In this document: positions 10,595 through 19,319 of the stretch, one piece after another
Layout of the letters: the number at the start of each line of letters is the position of its first letter
How positions within the stretch are numbered: the stretch's first letter is position 1
Source: Pseudomonas graminis
GTDB taxonomy: Bacteria; Pseudomonadota; Gammaproteobacteria; Pseudomonadales; Pseudomonadaceae
Reading direction: 5' to 3'
Assembly: GCF_900111735.1 (NCBI RefSeq)
Contig: NZ_FOHW01000001.1
Span: forward strand, 237,312-301,311
Length of the DNA stretch: 64,000 nucleotides
Translations under genes and position numbers: made by a program
Notes under the pieces: generated by a model
Seen by the model: the letters and a program-made list of their open reading frames with translations, nothing else
Database searches by the model: none
Told to the model about the DNA's origin: nothing

Positions 10595-12044
10595 ACTGAT
10601 AGCTGGAACAGAGCATGCTCTAGACGCGAATCAACCCTCGGATATTTTGCCGCGCATTGATTACGATCTTATCAAAGCCCACGGTTATGCAGCAGTGATC
10701 ACACTGTTTCTATCAGCTCTTGCGGGCCTGCTTGTTGCTCTGAAGCTGACAATGCCCGATCTGCTGAGTAGCCACGCAGCGCTGACCTGGGGTCGCCTGA
10801 GGTTCGATCACACACAAGGTATTTTTTTTGGTTGGCTTGCCAATGCTTTCTTTGCGTTCTGTTACCACATGGTCCCGCGCCTGGCTGATCGCCCGGTGTT
10901 CAGTCGCAGATTGGGCTGGGTCATTTTCTATATTTGGAATCTTGGTGTCCTTTTGCCCGGATGGTTACTTATTTCCCTCGGGCTCGATAGCCCATGGTTC
11001 GCAATACAGTCTTTAGAATGGGCGGAGTTCCCAATGATCGTGGACCTAGTGGTAGTACTCGGTCTGATTTTGGTATGTGCCCAATTCGCGGGGCCTTTCT
11101 TGCTTAAGCGGCAACGAGGAGGCTTGTATATTTCGGCTTGGTACCTGATCGGCGGAGCCGTATTTACGCTGCTTGCATATCCAGTAGGAAATTTCGCGCC
11201 TGCATTTATCCCCGGCGCGCAAGGTGCTGCATTCAGCGGGCTTTGGATTCACGACGCAGTGGGTTTGTTCGTTACGCCATTTGTACTTGCGATCTCTTAC
11301 TACATTATTCCGGCCGCCACCAATCGACCTATCTATAGCCACTTTTTGTCAATGATCGGTTTCTGGTTTCTATTCTTTTTTTATCCGCTCAATGGCACTC
11401 ACCATTACGTCTATTCGGCTATCCCCATGGACGCGCAGAAGGCGGCCATTATCGCCTCCGTGTATTTGGGCATGGACGTGATACTAGTTGTATTCAACCA
11501 ACTGATGTCACTGCGAGGCCAAGCTTCGACAGTCGCAAGCGATGTCCCTCTGAGGTTTGTCTGGACGGGCACGGTGTTCTATTTAATCGTCAGTTTGCAG
11601 GGCGCGTTCCAGGCTCTGATGCCGGTCAACCGATTGACTCACTTTTCCGATTGGGTAATTGGCCATTCGCATCTCGCGATGCTGGGTTTTGCAACCTTCG
11701 TTGCCGCTGGCGGGATTGCCCATGCCTGGCAGCGTATACCAAACAACCGCTACAGCGCAGCGGCGATGAATTGGGCTTACTGGCTGATAACTATCGGCCT
11801 ACTGGCCATGTTCACCACACTAACGGCCGGCGGTTTGGTACAGGCACAAATATGGGAAACCACCGCGCCGTGGATGGACTCTGTACGCGCATCTCTGGCG
11901 TACTGGTGGATCAGAGACCTAAGCGGATTGCCGATTCTGGCAGGCTTCATCGCGTTTTTCCTGGGCCTAACTACAGGAGCCCGAAACAACGGTGCTGCCG
12001 TAAGTACCTCTCCCGTCATTCACCCTACGTTAGCGGGAGTTTAA
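10587..12044 (+). CDS. cbb3-type haem-copper oxidase subunit I (CcoN-like)
   Basis: Catalytic subunit of a C-family haem-copper oxidase, reducing O2 to water in the inner membrane. The 485-residue, 12-helix-type protein has the haem ligand region FDHTQG (His75), the CuB region WIHDAVGLF, the His pair in NGTHHYVYSAIP, and the haem ligands in WVIGHSHLAMLGF. It is divergent from the housekeeping CcoN of Pseudomonas and is linked to a sulfite dehydrogenase instead of the usual ccoNOQP order. Confidence 0.9.
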   Translation: MSRLIAGTEHALDANQPSDILPRIDYDLIKAHGYAAVITLFLSALAGLLVALKLTMPDLLSSHAALTWGRLRFDHTQGIFFGWLANAFFAFCYHMVPRLADRPVFSRRLGWVIFYIWNLGVLLPGWLLISLGLDSPWFAIQSLEWAEFPMIVDLVVVLGLILVCAQFAGPFLLKRQRGGLYISAWYLIGGAVFTLLAYPVGNFAPAFIPGAQGAAFSGLWIHDAVGLFVTPFVLAISYYIIPAATNRPIYSHFLSMIGFWFLFFFYPLNGTHHYVYSAIPMDAQKAAIIASVYLGMDVILVVFNQLMSLRGQASTVASDVPLRFVWTGTVFYLIVSLQGAFQALMPVNRLTHFSDWVIGHSHLAMLGFATFVAAGGIAHAWQRIPNNRYSAAAMNWAYWLITIGLLAMFTTLTAGGLVQAQIWETTAPWMDSVRASLAYWWIRDLSGLPILAGFIAFFLGLTTGARNNGAAVSTSPVIHPTLAGV

Positions 12045-12047
12045 GGT

Positions 12048-13337
12048 ATGCAAACGGTTACCAAGCATCGCCTGTTCAATAGCGCCTATCTGATCATATT
12101 TGTAGCCGGTATCGGCTTCTTTATCTTGTCGTTTATGCTGCTCGGGATATTGCCTGGGAAGCAACTGCAAAAGGAAATCGAGGCCCGTGCACCTGCCAAC
12201 ATGCAACAGTATTCCGCGAAAGAAGAACGAGGGCGCATTGTATATGCCCGCGAAGGGTGCGGTTATTGTCATACTCAACAAGTACGATTCGTAGCTCAGG
12301 ACGTCAGTCGCTGGGGGGCGCCCACTGAAGCATGGGAAACGAAATACGACTACCCACAACTCTGGGGGACTCGCCGCATTGGTCCTGATTTAGCTCGGGA
12401 AACCGAGGTACGAAGTAATGATTGGCATCTGACCCACCTATTCAATCCTCGATATGTCGTTCGTGACTCTGTAATGCCTGGCTATCCCTGGTTGTTTAAA
12501 GGTGATGCCAACAAACCGACATCGGATGGAATTGACCTCGTTGCCTACTTACAGACGCTTGGTAGAGCTAGAAAAGTTTCGGGTTATGACGATCCGCTTC
12601 AGGCGCAGGTTGACGCTCAACAATCAACCCAGAAGAGCAGTAACGCGATGTCGCACGACAGCATGGCAGATGAAGAAATGTCGGCGTCACTCAATGTAAG
12701 CCAAGATGCAATCGCCGCGCGACCTCGCTTGGATGGGCCAGTGCCTGGCTTTGTGATACCTACTAACGCAAATGACCGCTCGATCGCATTACGTCTGGGA
12801 CAAGCGGCTTTCGCGGAGAACTGCGCCGGGTGCCATGGTCCGAGTGGAACAGGTGATGGCTTAGCGGCGCCGACGTTGCTGCCACGTCCGGCTAACCTGC
12901 GCGATGCACAATTTACAACCCGGCATTTAGCCGATGTTTTGTGGAACGGCAGGCCCGGGACAGCAATGCCCGCTTGGAGAGACCTTGATAACTCAACGCT
13001 GGTGGCACTCACGCTTTATGTGCAAAGCCTGCATACAGCGGACGAGCGCGCCTTGCCGTCTAGCGACGTAGCGCTTGGGCAGTCTCTATTTTCCACCAAT
13101 TGTGCTAGCTGCCACGGTGCCAGTGGCCAGGGCAATGGGCCTGCATCTCGCGGGCTCTCCCCACGCCCCGCGAACTTCTGGGAGAAGAAAGGCAACACGG
13201 CGTATCTGGAGAACGTCTTGCGTGAAGGCATACCAGGTACGGCAATGCCTCCCTGGAAAGCAGTGCTCTCGGACGAACAACGAACTGCTGTAGTTACCTA
13301 TTTGCGTACGCTATACCAACCTACCGAGCAGGAGTGA
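12048..13337 (+). CDS. CcoO fused to two cytochrome c domains (tri-haem oxidase subunit)
   Basis: Membrane-anchored c-type cytochrome of 429 residues. The N-terminal part is CcoO-like: a transmembrane helix (about 12-36), haem motif CGYCH, and WGTRRIGPDLA. A linker of about 45 polar residues follows, then two CcoP-like modules with CAGCH and CASCH and repeated LxPRPANL/F segments. Three haem-c sites in one chain replace the separate CcoO and di-haem CcoP of classical cbb3 oxidases. The gene starts 3 bp after the subunit I stop. Confidence 0.88.
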   Translation: MQTVTKHRLFNSAYLIIFVAGIGFFILSFMLLGILPGKQLQKEIEARAPANMQQYSAKEERGRIVYAREGCGYCHTQQVRFVAQDVSRWGAPTEAWETKYDYPQLWGTRRIGPDLARETEVRSNDWHLTHLFNPRYVVRDSVMPGYPWLFKGDANKPTSDGIDLVAYLQTLGRARKVSGYDDPLQAQVDAQQSTQKSSNAMSHDSMADEEMSASLNVSQDAIAARPRLDGPVPGFVIPTNANDRSIALRLGQAAFAENCAGCHGPSGTGDGLAAPTLLPRPANLRDAQFTTRHLADVLWNGRPGTAMPAWRDLDNSTLVALTLYVQSLHTADERALPSSDVALGQSLFSTNCASCHGASGQGNGPASRGLSPRPANFWEKKGNTAYLENVLREGIPGTAMPPWKAVLSDEQRTAVVTYLRTLYQPTEQE

Positions 13338-13340
13338 ATC

Positions 13341-13535
13341 ATGTTTGCTTCAATGGTAATTGTGATGACCCTGATCGTTTCTGCATTCGTTGTAGCTTGG
13401 TGGGTCAGCCCTGAACTTCGGCTGTGGAGTGAGGCGCCCAAGCTCGTGATGCTTGAGCGTGAACGTCGTTTTGCTCAAATAAGAACGCCATTGGATCAAC
13501 AGGGGGGGAAAGATCAGGGTTCCGGTAAAACATAA
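13341..13535 (+). CDS. Small membrane protein at end of oxidase operon
   Basis: A 64-residue protein with one N-terminal hydrophobic helix (MFASMVIVMTLIVSAFVVAW) and a charged tail. It starts 3 bp after the tri-haem subunit. In size and position it resembles CcoQ/FixQ-type accessory subunits, but I see no diagnostic residues. An assembly or stability role is inferred. Confidence 0.6.
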   Translation: MFASMVIVMTLIVSAFVVAWWVSPELRLWSEAPKLVMLERERRFAQIRTPLDQQGGKDQGSGKT

Positions 13536-13656
13536 TATTGGGAAGTTTTTTACGGAACTGGAATAGAACTGTCTGGCGTTCGTCTACTGTCTGGTCGCGT
13601 ACTATTTCAAATAGCAGGCGAGCCTACAAAAATTCACAAAAACCAAAGGAATACGT

Positions 13657-14037
13657 ATGTTCAAAAAAATGATCCTCACCGCTGCTGTTGCCGTCTGCTG
13701 CATATCTGGTTTTGCGTTCGCCGACGCGCCAGTCAAGGTTGCTGAAACAGACAAGGGAAAAGTACTCGTAGACGCGAAAGGAATGACTCTGTACACGTTC
13801 GGTAAGGACACCTCGGGCAAGTCGGTCTGCACTGGGCCATGCGCTGCAAACTGGCCACCTCTGGCAGTGTCGGCAAACGCCAAAGCGGATCATGATTATT
13901 CTGTCGTCACTCGAGACGATGGCACAAAACAATGGGCTTACAAAGGCATGCCACTTTACAGCTGGGTCAAAGATACCAAGCCAGGGGATACAACCGGCGA
14001 CGGTGTCAACCAAGTCTGGCACGTTGCTAAACCGTAA
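13657..14037 (+). CDS. Secreted Lipoprotein_15-type repeat protein
   Basis: Exported protein of 126 residues with a Sec signal peptide (about 1-22). Two copies of the YxxD-like secreted repeat of unknown function follow: LVDAKGMTLYTFGKDTSGKS, then CTGPCAANWPPL, and WAYKGMPLYSWVKDT. This family (COG4315-type) is periplasmic or surface-associated and has no settled biochemical role. It ends the island's sulfite and respiration block, about 120 bp after the small membrane gene. Confidence 0.8.
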   Translation: MFKKMILTAAVAVCCISGFAFADAPVKVAETDKGKVLVDAKGMTLYTFGKDTSGKSVCTGPCAANWPPLAVSANAKADHDYSVVTRDDGTKQWAYKGMPLYSWVKDTKPGDTTGDGVNQVWHVAKP

Positions 14038-14109
14038 CCTCATTAATTAACAGGCTAGCATGCGCCCTGGCTTTGTCAGTGGCGCAAACTAGAAGTTTAA
14101 CTACCTGAT

Positions 14110-14296
14110 AGTTCCGCCAACGTGCGGCCGCTGCGCCTCACAAAGCATGATGGATCAGATCAACGTAAAATGGGGCCGAGGCACCGTACGCTCTTGAGAT
14201 GTTCCCATAACGCCATACTGGGGTATGAAGCGCCAGATGCTAAGCCCCATTTGCACAACCCAGCTGGATCACCTCTGGACTGTTAAATTTAAATAG
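14110..14296 (+). pseudogene. umuC/rulB 3' remnant
   Basis: Translation near 14147 reads MMDQINVKWGRGTVR and then stops. Shifted by one frame after about 14199 it continues DVPITPYWGMKRQMLSP, then TTQLDHLWTVK, and stops at 14296. Together these match the C-terminal end of a UmuC/RulB error-prone polymerase subunit, broken by a frameshift and stop. No 5' part is present nearby. rulB genes in pseudomonads are known targets of integron-like mobile elements, so this may mark the end of such an insertion. Confidence 0.75.
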
Positions 14297-14428
14297 GGCT
14301 AGCACTGGGGCTGGGACTTACTAAAGGTTTCAACCCTCAGATCTGATTAAGGTAGGATGATTCAAAGAGCATAGCAAAAATCTTAATCCCGCCAATTATA
14401 CATTATTGAAAAAACAGGTGATTGCGTT

Positions 14429-14471
14429 GCATTTGACCAACTGCTTGCATTCAATTTGACCAATTGCATTC
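14429..14471. repeat. Left-end iterons of IS21 element
   Basis: Two copies of a TTGCAT...TTGACCA unit, 23 bp apart, in inverted orientation to the right-end array. They are probable IstA transposase binding sites. Confidence 0.75.
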
Positions 14472-14500
14472 GTATTGCCCACCTGGATAAACACCGGATC

Positions 14501-15250
14501 CTATTGCAACCGTTTGCGACTTTTGATCCTTCGCATTGATTCGCCTTTCAGTTCTATAACGTGGGACTTGTGAACGATACGGTCAAGAATTGCATCGGCA
14601 ATCGTGGGGTCGGAGAACAGGTCATACCATTTTTCTTTAGGGTACTGACTTGTAATCAACAATGAGCCGTTCTGTGACTGCTCGTCGATAACGTCCAGGA
14701 GGAACGGGCCCAACTGGGCGTCAATGCCACCGATGCCCAAATCATCTATGACTAATAATTCTGCGCGGATCAAATGCCGACGTAGTTTAGGCGTGGTGTG
14801 GTCAGCGTAAGAAAGTGAGATTTCTTCAAAAAGCTTCGTGGCAGTGCGATACAGCGTCGCTCGCCCAAGGCGGCAGGCTTGGTTTCCGAGTGCGCAAGCG
14901 AGCCAGGTTTTGCCAGTGCCCGTAGCGCCCGTGATGATCACATTCTGACGTCGCGCTAACCACTCGCACTCACCAAGGGACATGACCGTATTGCGGTCTA
15001 TGCCTCGAGACGCCTTGAATTCAATGCTGTCTATTGTGGCTTCATTCTCACGAAGCCTTGCGTTCTTTAGCAAACGTCCAACCTTTCTGCTCTCACGCTC
15101 GCTATTTTCGGCATCCATCATTAAACCAAGCCTTGTTTCGAATGGTTCTTTCAGCAGCGCCGGTGTTTCAAGCTGACGCTCGTAGGCTGCTGCCATCCCG
15201 TGCAGACCAAGAGACATAAGGTTTTGGGCAGTATCGAGGATTGACTTCAT
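14501..15250 (-). CDS. istB: IS21 helper ATPase IstB
   Basis: AAA+ ATPase of 249 residues that helps the IstA transposase capture its target. It shows a Walker A motif (GATGTGKTWLACALG), Walker B (LLVIDDLGI), and the typical N-terminal helical region. It overlaps istA by 4 bp (ATGA), the usual coupling in IS21 elements. The gene appears intact. Confidence 0.95.
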   Translation of the reverse strand: MKSILDTAQNLMSLGLHGMAAAYERQLETPALLKEPFETRLGLMMDAENSERESRKVGRLLKNARLRENEATIDSIEFKASRGIDRNTVMSLGECEWLARRQNVIITGATGTGKTWLACALGNQACRLGRATLYRTATKLFEEISLSYADHTTPKLRRHLIRAELLVIDDLGIGGIDAQLGPFLLDVIDEQSQNGSLLITSQYPKEKWYDLFSDPTIADAILDRIVHKSHVIELKGESMRRIKSRKRLQ

Positions 15251-16827
15251 AGCGGCTCATCTCCCTGTGAGGCGTAGTATTCAGCACCACGTATGTTGGC
15301 GTGTTCGACCAAGGGGGCGGATCTTCGGTAGTTGGGGCGCAGGTCAGATTCGTTCCGAAGGATCGAACGCAGCCGCTCAGAACTTAGGATGTTCAAGCTA
15401 TTCGCATAGCCGCACGCGGACTCAAGGCGTGACGGTGTGATTGCCCCTTTGCGAACGTCACGTTTCAGGCCAACAACGACCTTCAAACCGGTCGAGAAAT
15501 CTTTCCGCAGGTTGAGGTTGTCCTTCACGAAACGGAGCGTTTCCGGCCCAATAGTCTCAGCCCAGACAATCAGAGCTTCCGGCTGGGAGTCCTGGAAATA
15601 TCTGTGATTCGGGGCCAAGTGCTCTTTGAGAGTGCTAGTGCCCCGCTGACGATTGAGCTTGTGCGAGCCGATGAGACGGCGCTGATGAATGATTTCGAGC
15701 CAATCGTCTCGCACGCGCAAATCGACAAGAAGATTCGCGAAGTGGTAAGGAACCGAGTAGCTGTGCTCTTCAAATTGTACGTGGTAGTCGCTGCCTACCC
15801 TAACCTGATACACCCACTTGCTGTAGCTGTACTTATGTTCTGGGAGCGGCTTGAGGGCTGGATAGTCAAGCTCAAGGAAGCGGCTGGTTCGGCTCTTAGG
15901 GTACGTTCGAGTGATTCGACTGTTTAGCTCATCAACCCAGTAGCTGATTTTCTCGTTGAGCTCTTCTAAGGAAAAAAAGGTGCTCGCTCTCAGCCTTGCG
16001 AGAACGAATCTTTGTACCAGTTGAACAGCAATCTCACCTAGCGACTTGTCTTGCGGTTTACGCGGTCTGGCGGGGTAAATTTGAAATCCGTAGTGCTCAG
16101 AAAACTCGGCGTAGGCACGATTTAGGGTCACCACATCTCTCGTGTTTTTCGTCACTGCTGACTTCAAATTATCAGGCACAACGAACCGTGGAACCCCGTC
16201 GAAGAACTCCAGGGCCAGAATGTTGCATCTGAGCCAGTCTGGGATCGTTTGACTTCTCACGGCGGTGGCAAAAATGTATCCCGAGGCACCTAGCGTTGCC
16301 ACGAACACCTGAGCTTGGCTGATTGCTCCAGTATCCGGGTTGGTCACAGGCATTGTCCTGCCACAAAAGTCCACGAAGCACTTGTCTCCGGGGAGGTGAG
16401 TCTGTCGCATGCTCAGCTTTTGCCTATTGACCCATTCACGATAAATCCGTGTGAACTGAGCATAAGACACGCCTTCTGGCTCGCTTGTACGAAACTCTTG
16501 CCATAGGAGTTCCAAGGTGATGTCAGGAAGTTTTAGCTGTTCATGGATGGCAGGCCATGACGGGTAAGCCTTCCTTTGAGATGAGACTTTTGGCTGGGTA
16601 TGCAGACGCTCCGCCAGCGCTTTGTCGTCAAGGTGCTTCAGTTCTTCCCAGCTTTGTCCACACTGTGCCAACTGATCCCGAATGGTGCGAACAGTGTTAT
16701 GGGACACTTTGGCTAATAGGCCAATAGCCCTATTCGACAGCTTGGGGTCGCTCGTAAGGCGTAGCACCTCGCGCTGCGTACTTATTGGCAGCCTCATATG
16801 TTCTCCTCGCGACAGGTGTGTGAACAC
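15247..16827 (-). CDS. istA: IS21 transposase IstA
   Basis: DDE transposase of 526 residues. An N-terminal HTH region (about 15-60, SNRAIGLLAKVSHNTVRTI) precedes an RNase-H-like catalytic core with acidic residues in CFVDFCGRTMPV, VVPDNLKSAV and DKSLGEIAV, then a beta-barrel C-terminal domain. Full length, without stops or frameshifts, so the element may still be active. It begins far (about 1.7 kb) from the right iterons because two passenger genes lie between. Confidence 0.95.
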   Translation of the reverse strand: MFTHLSRGEHMRLPISTQREVLRLTSDPKLSNRAIGLLAKVSHNTVRTIRDQLAQCGQSWEELKHLDDKALAERLHTQPKVSSQRKAYPSWPAIHEQLKLPDITLELLWQEFRTSEPEGVSYAQFTRIYREWVNRQKLSMRQTHLPGDKCFVDFCGRTMPVTNPDTGAISQAQVFVATLGASGYIFATAVRSQTIPDWLRCNILALEFFDGVPRFVVPDNLKSAVTKNTRDVVTLNRAYAEFSEHYGFQIYPARPRKPQDKSLGEIAVQLVQRFVLARLRASTFFSLEELNEKISYWVDELNSRITRTYPKSRTSRFLELDYPALKPLPEHKYSYSKWVYQVRVGSDYHVQFEEHSYSVPYHFANLLVDLRVRDDWLEIIHQRRLIGSHKLNRQRGTSTLKEHLAPNHRYFQDSQPEALIVWAETIGPETLRFVKDNLNLRKDFSTGLKVVVGLKRDVRKGAITPSRLESACGYANSLNILSSERLRSILRNESDLRPNYRRSAPLVEHANIRGAEYYASQGDEPL

Positions 16828-16938
16828 CTCACAGGTCGCGCCGTGTGAAAATTGCAGACAAACGGAATGTGATCGACTTGACGCCGAACGCGAGGGAACA
16901 CAGAATGACGGCGCGTAGGGCTGAAACCTAACACCATC

Positions 16939-16972
16939 AAAAAAGCCTAGGGCTCCACCCCTGGGCTTTTTT
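16939..16972. terminator. Bidirectional terminator inside the IS21 element
   Basis: AAAAAAGCCTAGGG pairs with CCCTGGGCTTTTTT around a 6-nt loop. Runs of A on one side and T on the other allow it to work in both directions. It lies between istA and the passenger genes and would insulate transposition genes from the cargo. Confidence 0.75.
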
Positions 16973-17036
16973 GTGCTCCAAATCCACCGGCTAGCTCCTA
17001 TCCTGATCTCATTGTGATACTCCTCATATGCTTAGT

Positions 17037-17300
17037 TCATACGGCCTGCTGCCGTGCGCAGCGCTGCGTAGCAATCCACCAAGCGACCTCTTTGGACAGA
17101 GCAAAGAACCCCCGACGATTAGGCACTTCAAATAGCGGCACCTCAATTGTCCCTCGCTGTTTAGCTTTACGAAACGCGTCGTACGATGTGTAACCCAACT
17201 CTCTCCACAGCGCGCTGCCACCCACCATCAGGCCATATCGCTGTTTGAGGTCGAGCTCTAATTCGAATGACAGAAATTGGATTTCAAGGGGCTCGCGCAT
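17037..17300 (-). CDS. Small HTH-like passenger protein of the IS21 element
   Basis: An 87-residue basic protein. The segment LMVGGSALWRELGYTSYDAF followed by RGTIEVPLFEVPNRRGFFAL resembles small winged-helix or AlpA/excisionase-like DNA-binding proteins, but I cannot assign a family with certainty. It lies within the element and runs in the istA direction. It is divergent from the larger passenger gene, about 110 bp away, so it may regulate that gene or transposition. Confidence 0.6.
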   Translation of the reverse strand: MREPLEIQFLSFELELDLKQRYGLMVGGSALWRELGYTSYDAFRKAKQRGTIEVPLFEVPNRRGFFALSKEVAWWIATQRCARQQAV

Positions 17301-17412
17301 CGCACTTAATGTCCGGTTTGGTCACAGTTGATAGTAATAAACCGCCCCCTTGCGCTCCAGCCGTAAGACTTCTACATTTTTTACGGTACAAAGATCGTTC
17401 GGGGATTTTTAA

Positions 17413-18453
17413 GTGTCTGATTTTAAGAGAATTGCAAACATTTATTCGGAGTTCGCAGGCAGCTTGCGCGAACAAATTCCGGAAAATAGCCGCCCCCGAA
17501 GCAACACAGTGGAAATGCTCGCAGTGGGCTACTGGTTCGAAGGACTGAGGCAGCGGACAGGCCTCAAAACTGCCTATGCCCTTGAGCTGTATTTCGAAAA
17601 AGAGTCATTTCGAAGAAATACGAATGGCACGATCCGGCATTACCGAAGCAAGTGGTCTAGGTACGAACAGAAAATGATCTCCCCCAAGGCCAAGACCTTG
17701 AGTAGGGTGGAACTGCTAGCACCTGGATCGTCCCGCGACCTGAATCATCCCATATGGACTTTGATGAAGCTGATCTCCCGGCAACAGAAAATCAGCTTCG
17801 ACAGCTACTTCCGTGCGTTAAATACCGATGTCCAACTGGTGCTTTATCGCAGCACCAGCAACATGATTTGGGACAGTGTTCAGCGCGAACCAATCACTCA
17901 AGTTCTACTCGAAAAACTCGAACGCAGGGCAAGCTTGGATGCCCTCGCTGCGTTGATCGCGATAGTGGTCGAAGCAGATCTCCTAGGTCGAAAAACCGTT
18001 GCTATCAAGGCAGCAGGCACCTTGCACAAAGTACTTCTGATGCTGGCAATGGAGCTTCAAGCGCGCGGTGTTGCCGTTGGCCTAATCGATTGGCTCGTGT
18101 TCAACGTCCTACCCCTTGGAGTGCCTGCCCATCTGCATATCTGGATGAGCAGCGCTGACTACATCCACGCGTCGGCGCATTTGAACACCATGGTTTACCA
18201 GCATCCGGAAAGGCGCGGAAAAGCCCTACCTTGGAAGCTTCGTAATAAGCTGATGTGCAAGCTGCTTGCCGGGGACATGGGAATTGACGTTTTGCACGCA
18301 ATGCGCCCTCAGTTCGAGTTGCGGACGGACATAGGGGAAATTGCGGCCGAGCTGGTCGAGGAGTTTAAGAAGACGTCGGCACTGAGAACTTGGGGATGGA
18401 TGTGCATCATCGATGGCGCGCCACAGACAGTGCCACCAGTACCGCTGCTTTAG
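17413..18453 (+). CDS. Uncharacterised passenger protein of the IS21 element
   Basis: A 346-residue protein I do not recognise. It is soluble in appearance, rich in Arg and Lys in the first third, with a hydrophobic helical stretch around LDALAALIAIVVEADLLG and a conserved-looking IWTLMKLISRQQKISFD region. No catalytic motif, signal peptide or membrane span is clear. The reading frame is long and intact, suggesting selection. It ends 26 bp before the right iterons, so it is carried inside the element and not flanking DNA. The opposite-strand small HTH gene may control it. Confidence 0.7.
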   Translation: MSDFKRIANIYSEFAGSLREQIPENSRPRSNTVEMLAVGYWFEGLRQRTGLKTAYALELYFEKESFRRNTNGTIRHYRSKWSRYEQKMISPKAKTLSRVELLAPGSSRDLNHPIWTLMKLISRQQKISFDSYFRALNTDVQLVLYRSTSNMIWDSVQREPITQVLLEKLERRASLDALAALIAIVVEADLLGRKTVAIKAAGTLHKVLLMLAMELQARGVAVGLIDWLVFNVLPLGVPAHLHIWMSSADYIHASAHLNTMVYQHPERRGKALPWKLRNKLMCKLLAGDMGIDVLHAMRPQFELRTDIGEIAAELVEEFKKTSALRTWGWMCIIDGAPQTVPPVPLL

Positions 18454-18478
18454 CCTTTCAAATGACTCGCTAGGCGAG

Positions 18479-18566
18479 TGGTCAAGTCCAATGCAAATGC
18501 CTGGTCACTTCCGATGCAAACGACTGGTCAAGTCGAATGCAAATGGCTGGTCAAATGGGTTGCAAT
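18479..18566. repeat. Right-end iterons of IS21 element
   Basis: Four tandem copies of a TGGTCAAGTC-ATGCAA unit start at 18479, 18502, 18525 and 18548, an exact 23-bp period. They are inverted relative to the two left-end copies. The last copy is followed by TTGCAATTT, the probable element tip. Confidence 0.8.
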
Positions 18567-18736
18567 TTCCCACCGCCCCTGCCAGCACGAAGAACCAACT
18601 GTATTTTTGAAATTTTTGCATCGATCAGTCCATGATTTCGTAGTATCGCGTCGGATTCGATAGCCCACCGAACGGCTGTCTGATGCTCCGGTACGCGCTA
18701 AGGGACGCCCCTGGCGGAGCCTCCCTTGCTCCTCAC

Positions 18737-18985
18737 TCAGCGGCGGAGAAGACGGTCCAGAATCAGCAAAGCAATGCCACCAATTGCAACTGCAGCGACT
18801 GGTTTCTCTTTAACAAACGCAGATACGCTGTTCATGGCATCGCCATAGGCTTGGGTCAACTGACCAGAAGCCTGGCGACCGGTACCCTCCGCCTCCAGCG
18901 TCGAATCACCAAACAGTTTCCCTACTGCGCTCTGTGCTTTGCCGGCAACCTGCTCTACAACGCCTTCTACCTGTTCGCTTTTCAT
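18737..18985 (-). CDS. CsbD-family stress protein
   Basis: An 82-residue protein. The first ~45 residues show the CsbD pattern (MKSEQVEGVVEQVAGKAQSA, then GKLFGDSTLEAEG), and a C-terminal hydrophobic segment (PVAAVAIGGIALLILDRLL) is likely a membrane anchor. CsbD-like proteins are induced by general stress and have no known biochemical activity. It stands alone, just right of the IS21 element. Confidence 0.88.
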   Translation of the reverse strand: MKSEQVEGVVEQVAGKAQSAVGKLFGDSTLEAEGTGRQASGQLTQAYGDAMNSVSAFVKEKPVAAVAIGGIALLILDRLLRR

Positions 18986-19319
18986 GATTCACCAAACCTT
19001 CGTGTGTGAGTGACCCAGGATCAGCCTGGGATTGACGCAACGTGCGCAGAATTAGGGGACAGGCGAAGTGATTAGTTCAGCGAGGATGAGCCGAGGGATT
19101 CCTCCGTATGCCCCCCTACCCGTCGCCATCCTGCGCGTCACTGCAGGAGATCACGTCAATGCCAATGGGCGCCGAACGTATCGCGAATCAGGTTTTGCAT
19201 CATGTCCGGGGCGCCGCCTTTGAGAAGATGCCAGGGACTGCTGATTTCGCAACCATTTAGAACCACAGGGCGACACGACAGTCTGTCCTTACACACCTTT
19301 GCATCTCATAGGGAACCCC
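18986..19319. other. Intergenic stretch without recognised genes
   Basis: About 330 bp between the CsbD-like gene and the GST gene, which are transcribed divergently. Both promoters should lie here. I see no ORF with coding character, RNA gene or strong hairpin. Confidence 0.5.

Larger units (their letters stand above)
14419..18571. mobile_element. IS21-family element with passenger genes
   Basis: A ~4.15-kb unit with istB and istA on the minus strand and two extra genes on the right. Both ends carry the same 23-bp-periodic repeats in opposite orientation (TTGACCA at 14433 and 14456; TGGTCA at 18479, 18502, 18525 and 18548), as expected for multiple IstA binding sites. The outermost bases are TGATTGC on the left and, read inwards, about AAATTGC on the right, so exact ends are uncertain by a few bases. 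I could not see a clear target duplication. The left end sits about 120 bp from the umuC remnant. Confidence 0.85.

Noticed and set aside
18479..18566. CRISPR-like array with 23-bp period
   Set aside because: The units are directly adjacent with no unique spacers, and matching inverted copies occur at the other end of the IS21 element, so they are transposase binding sites.
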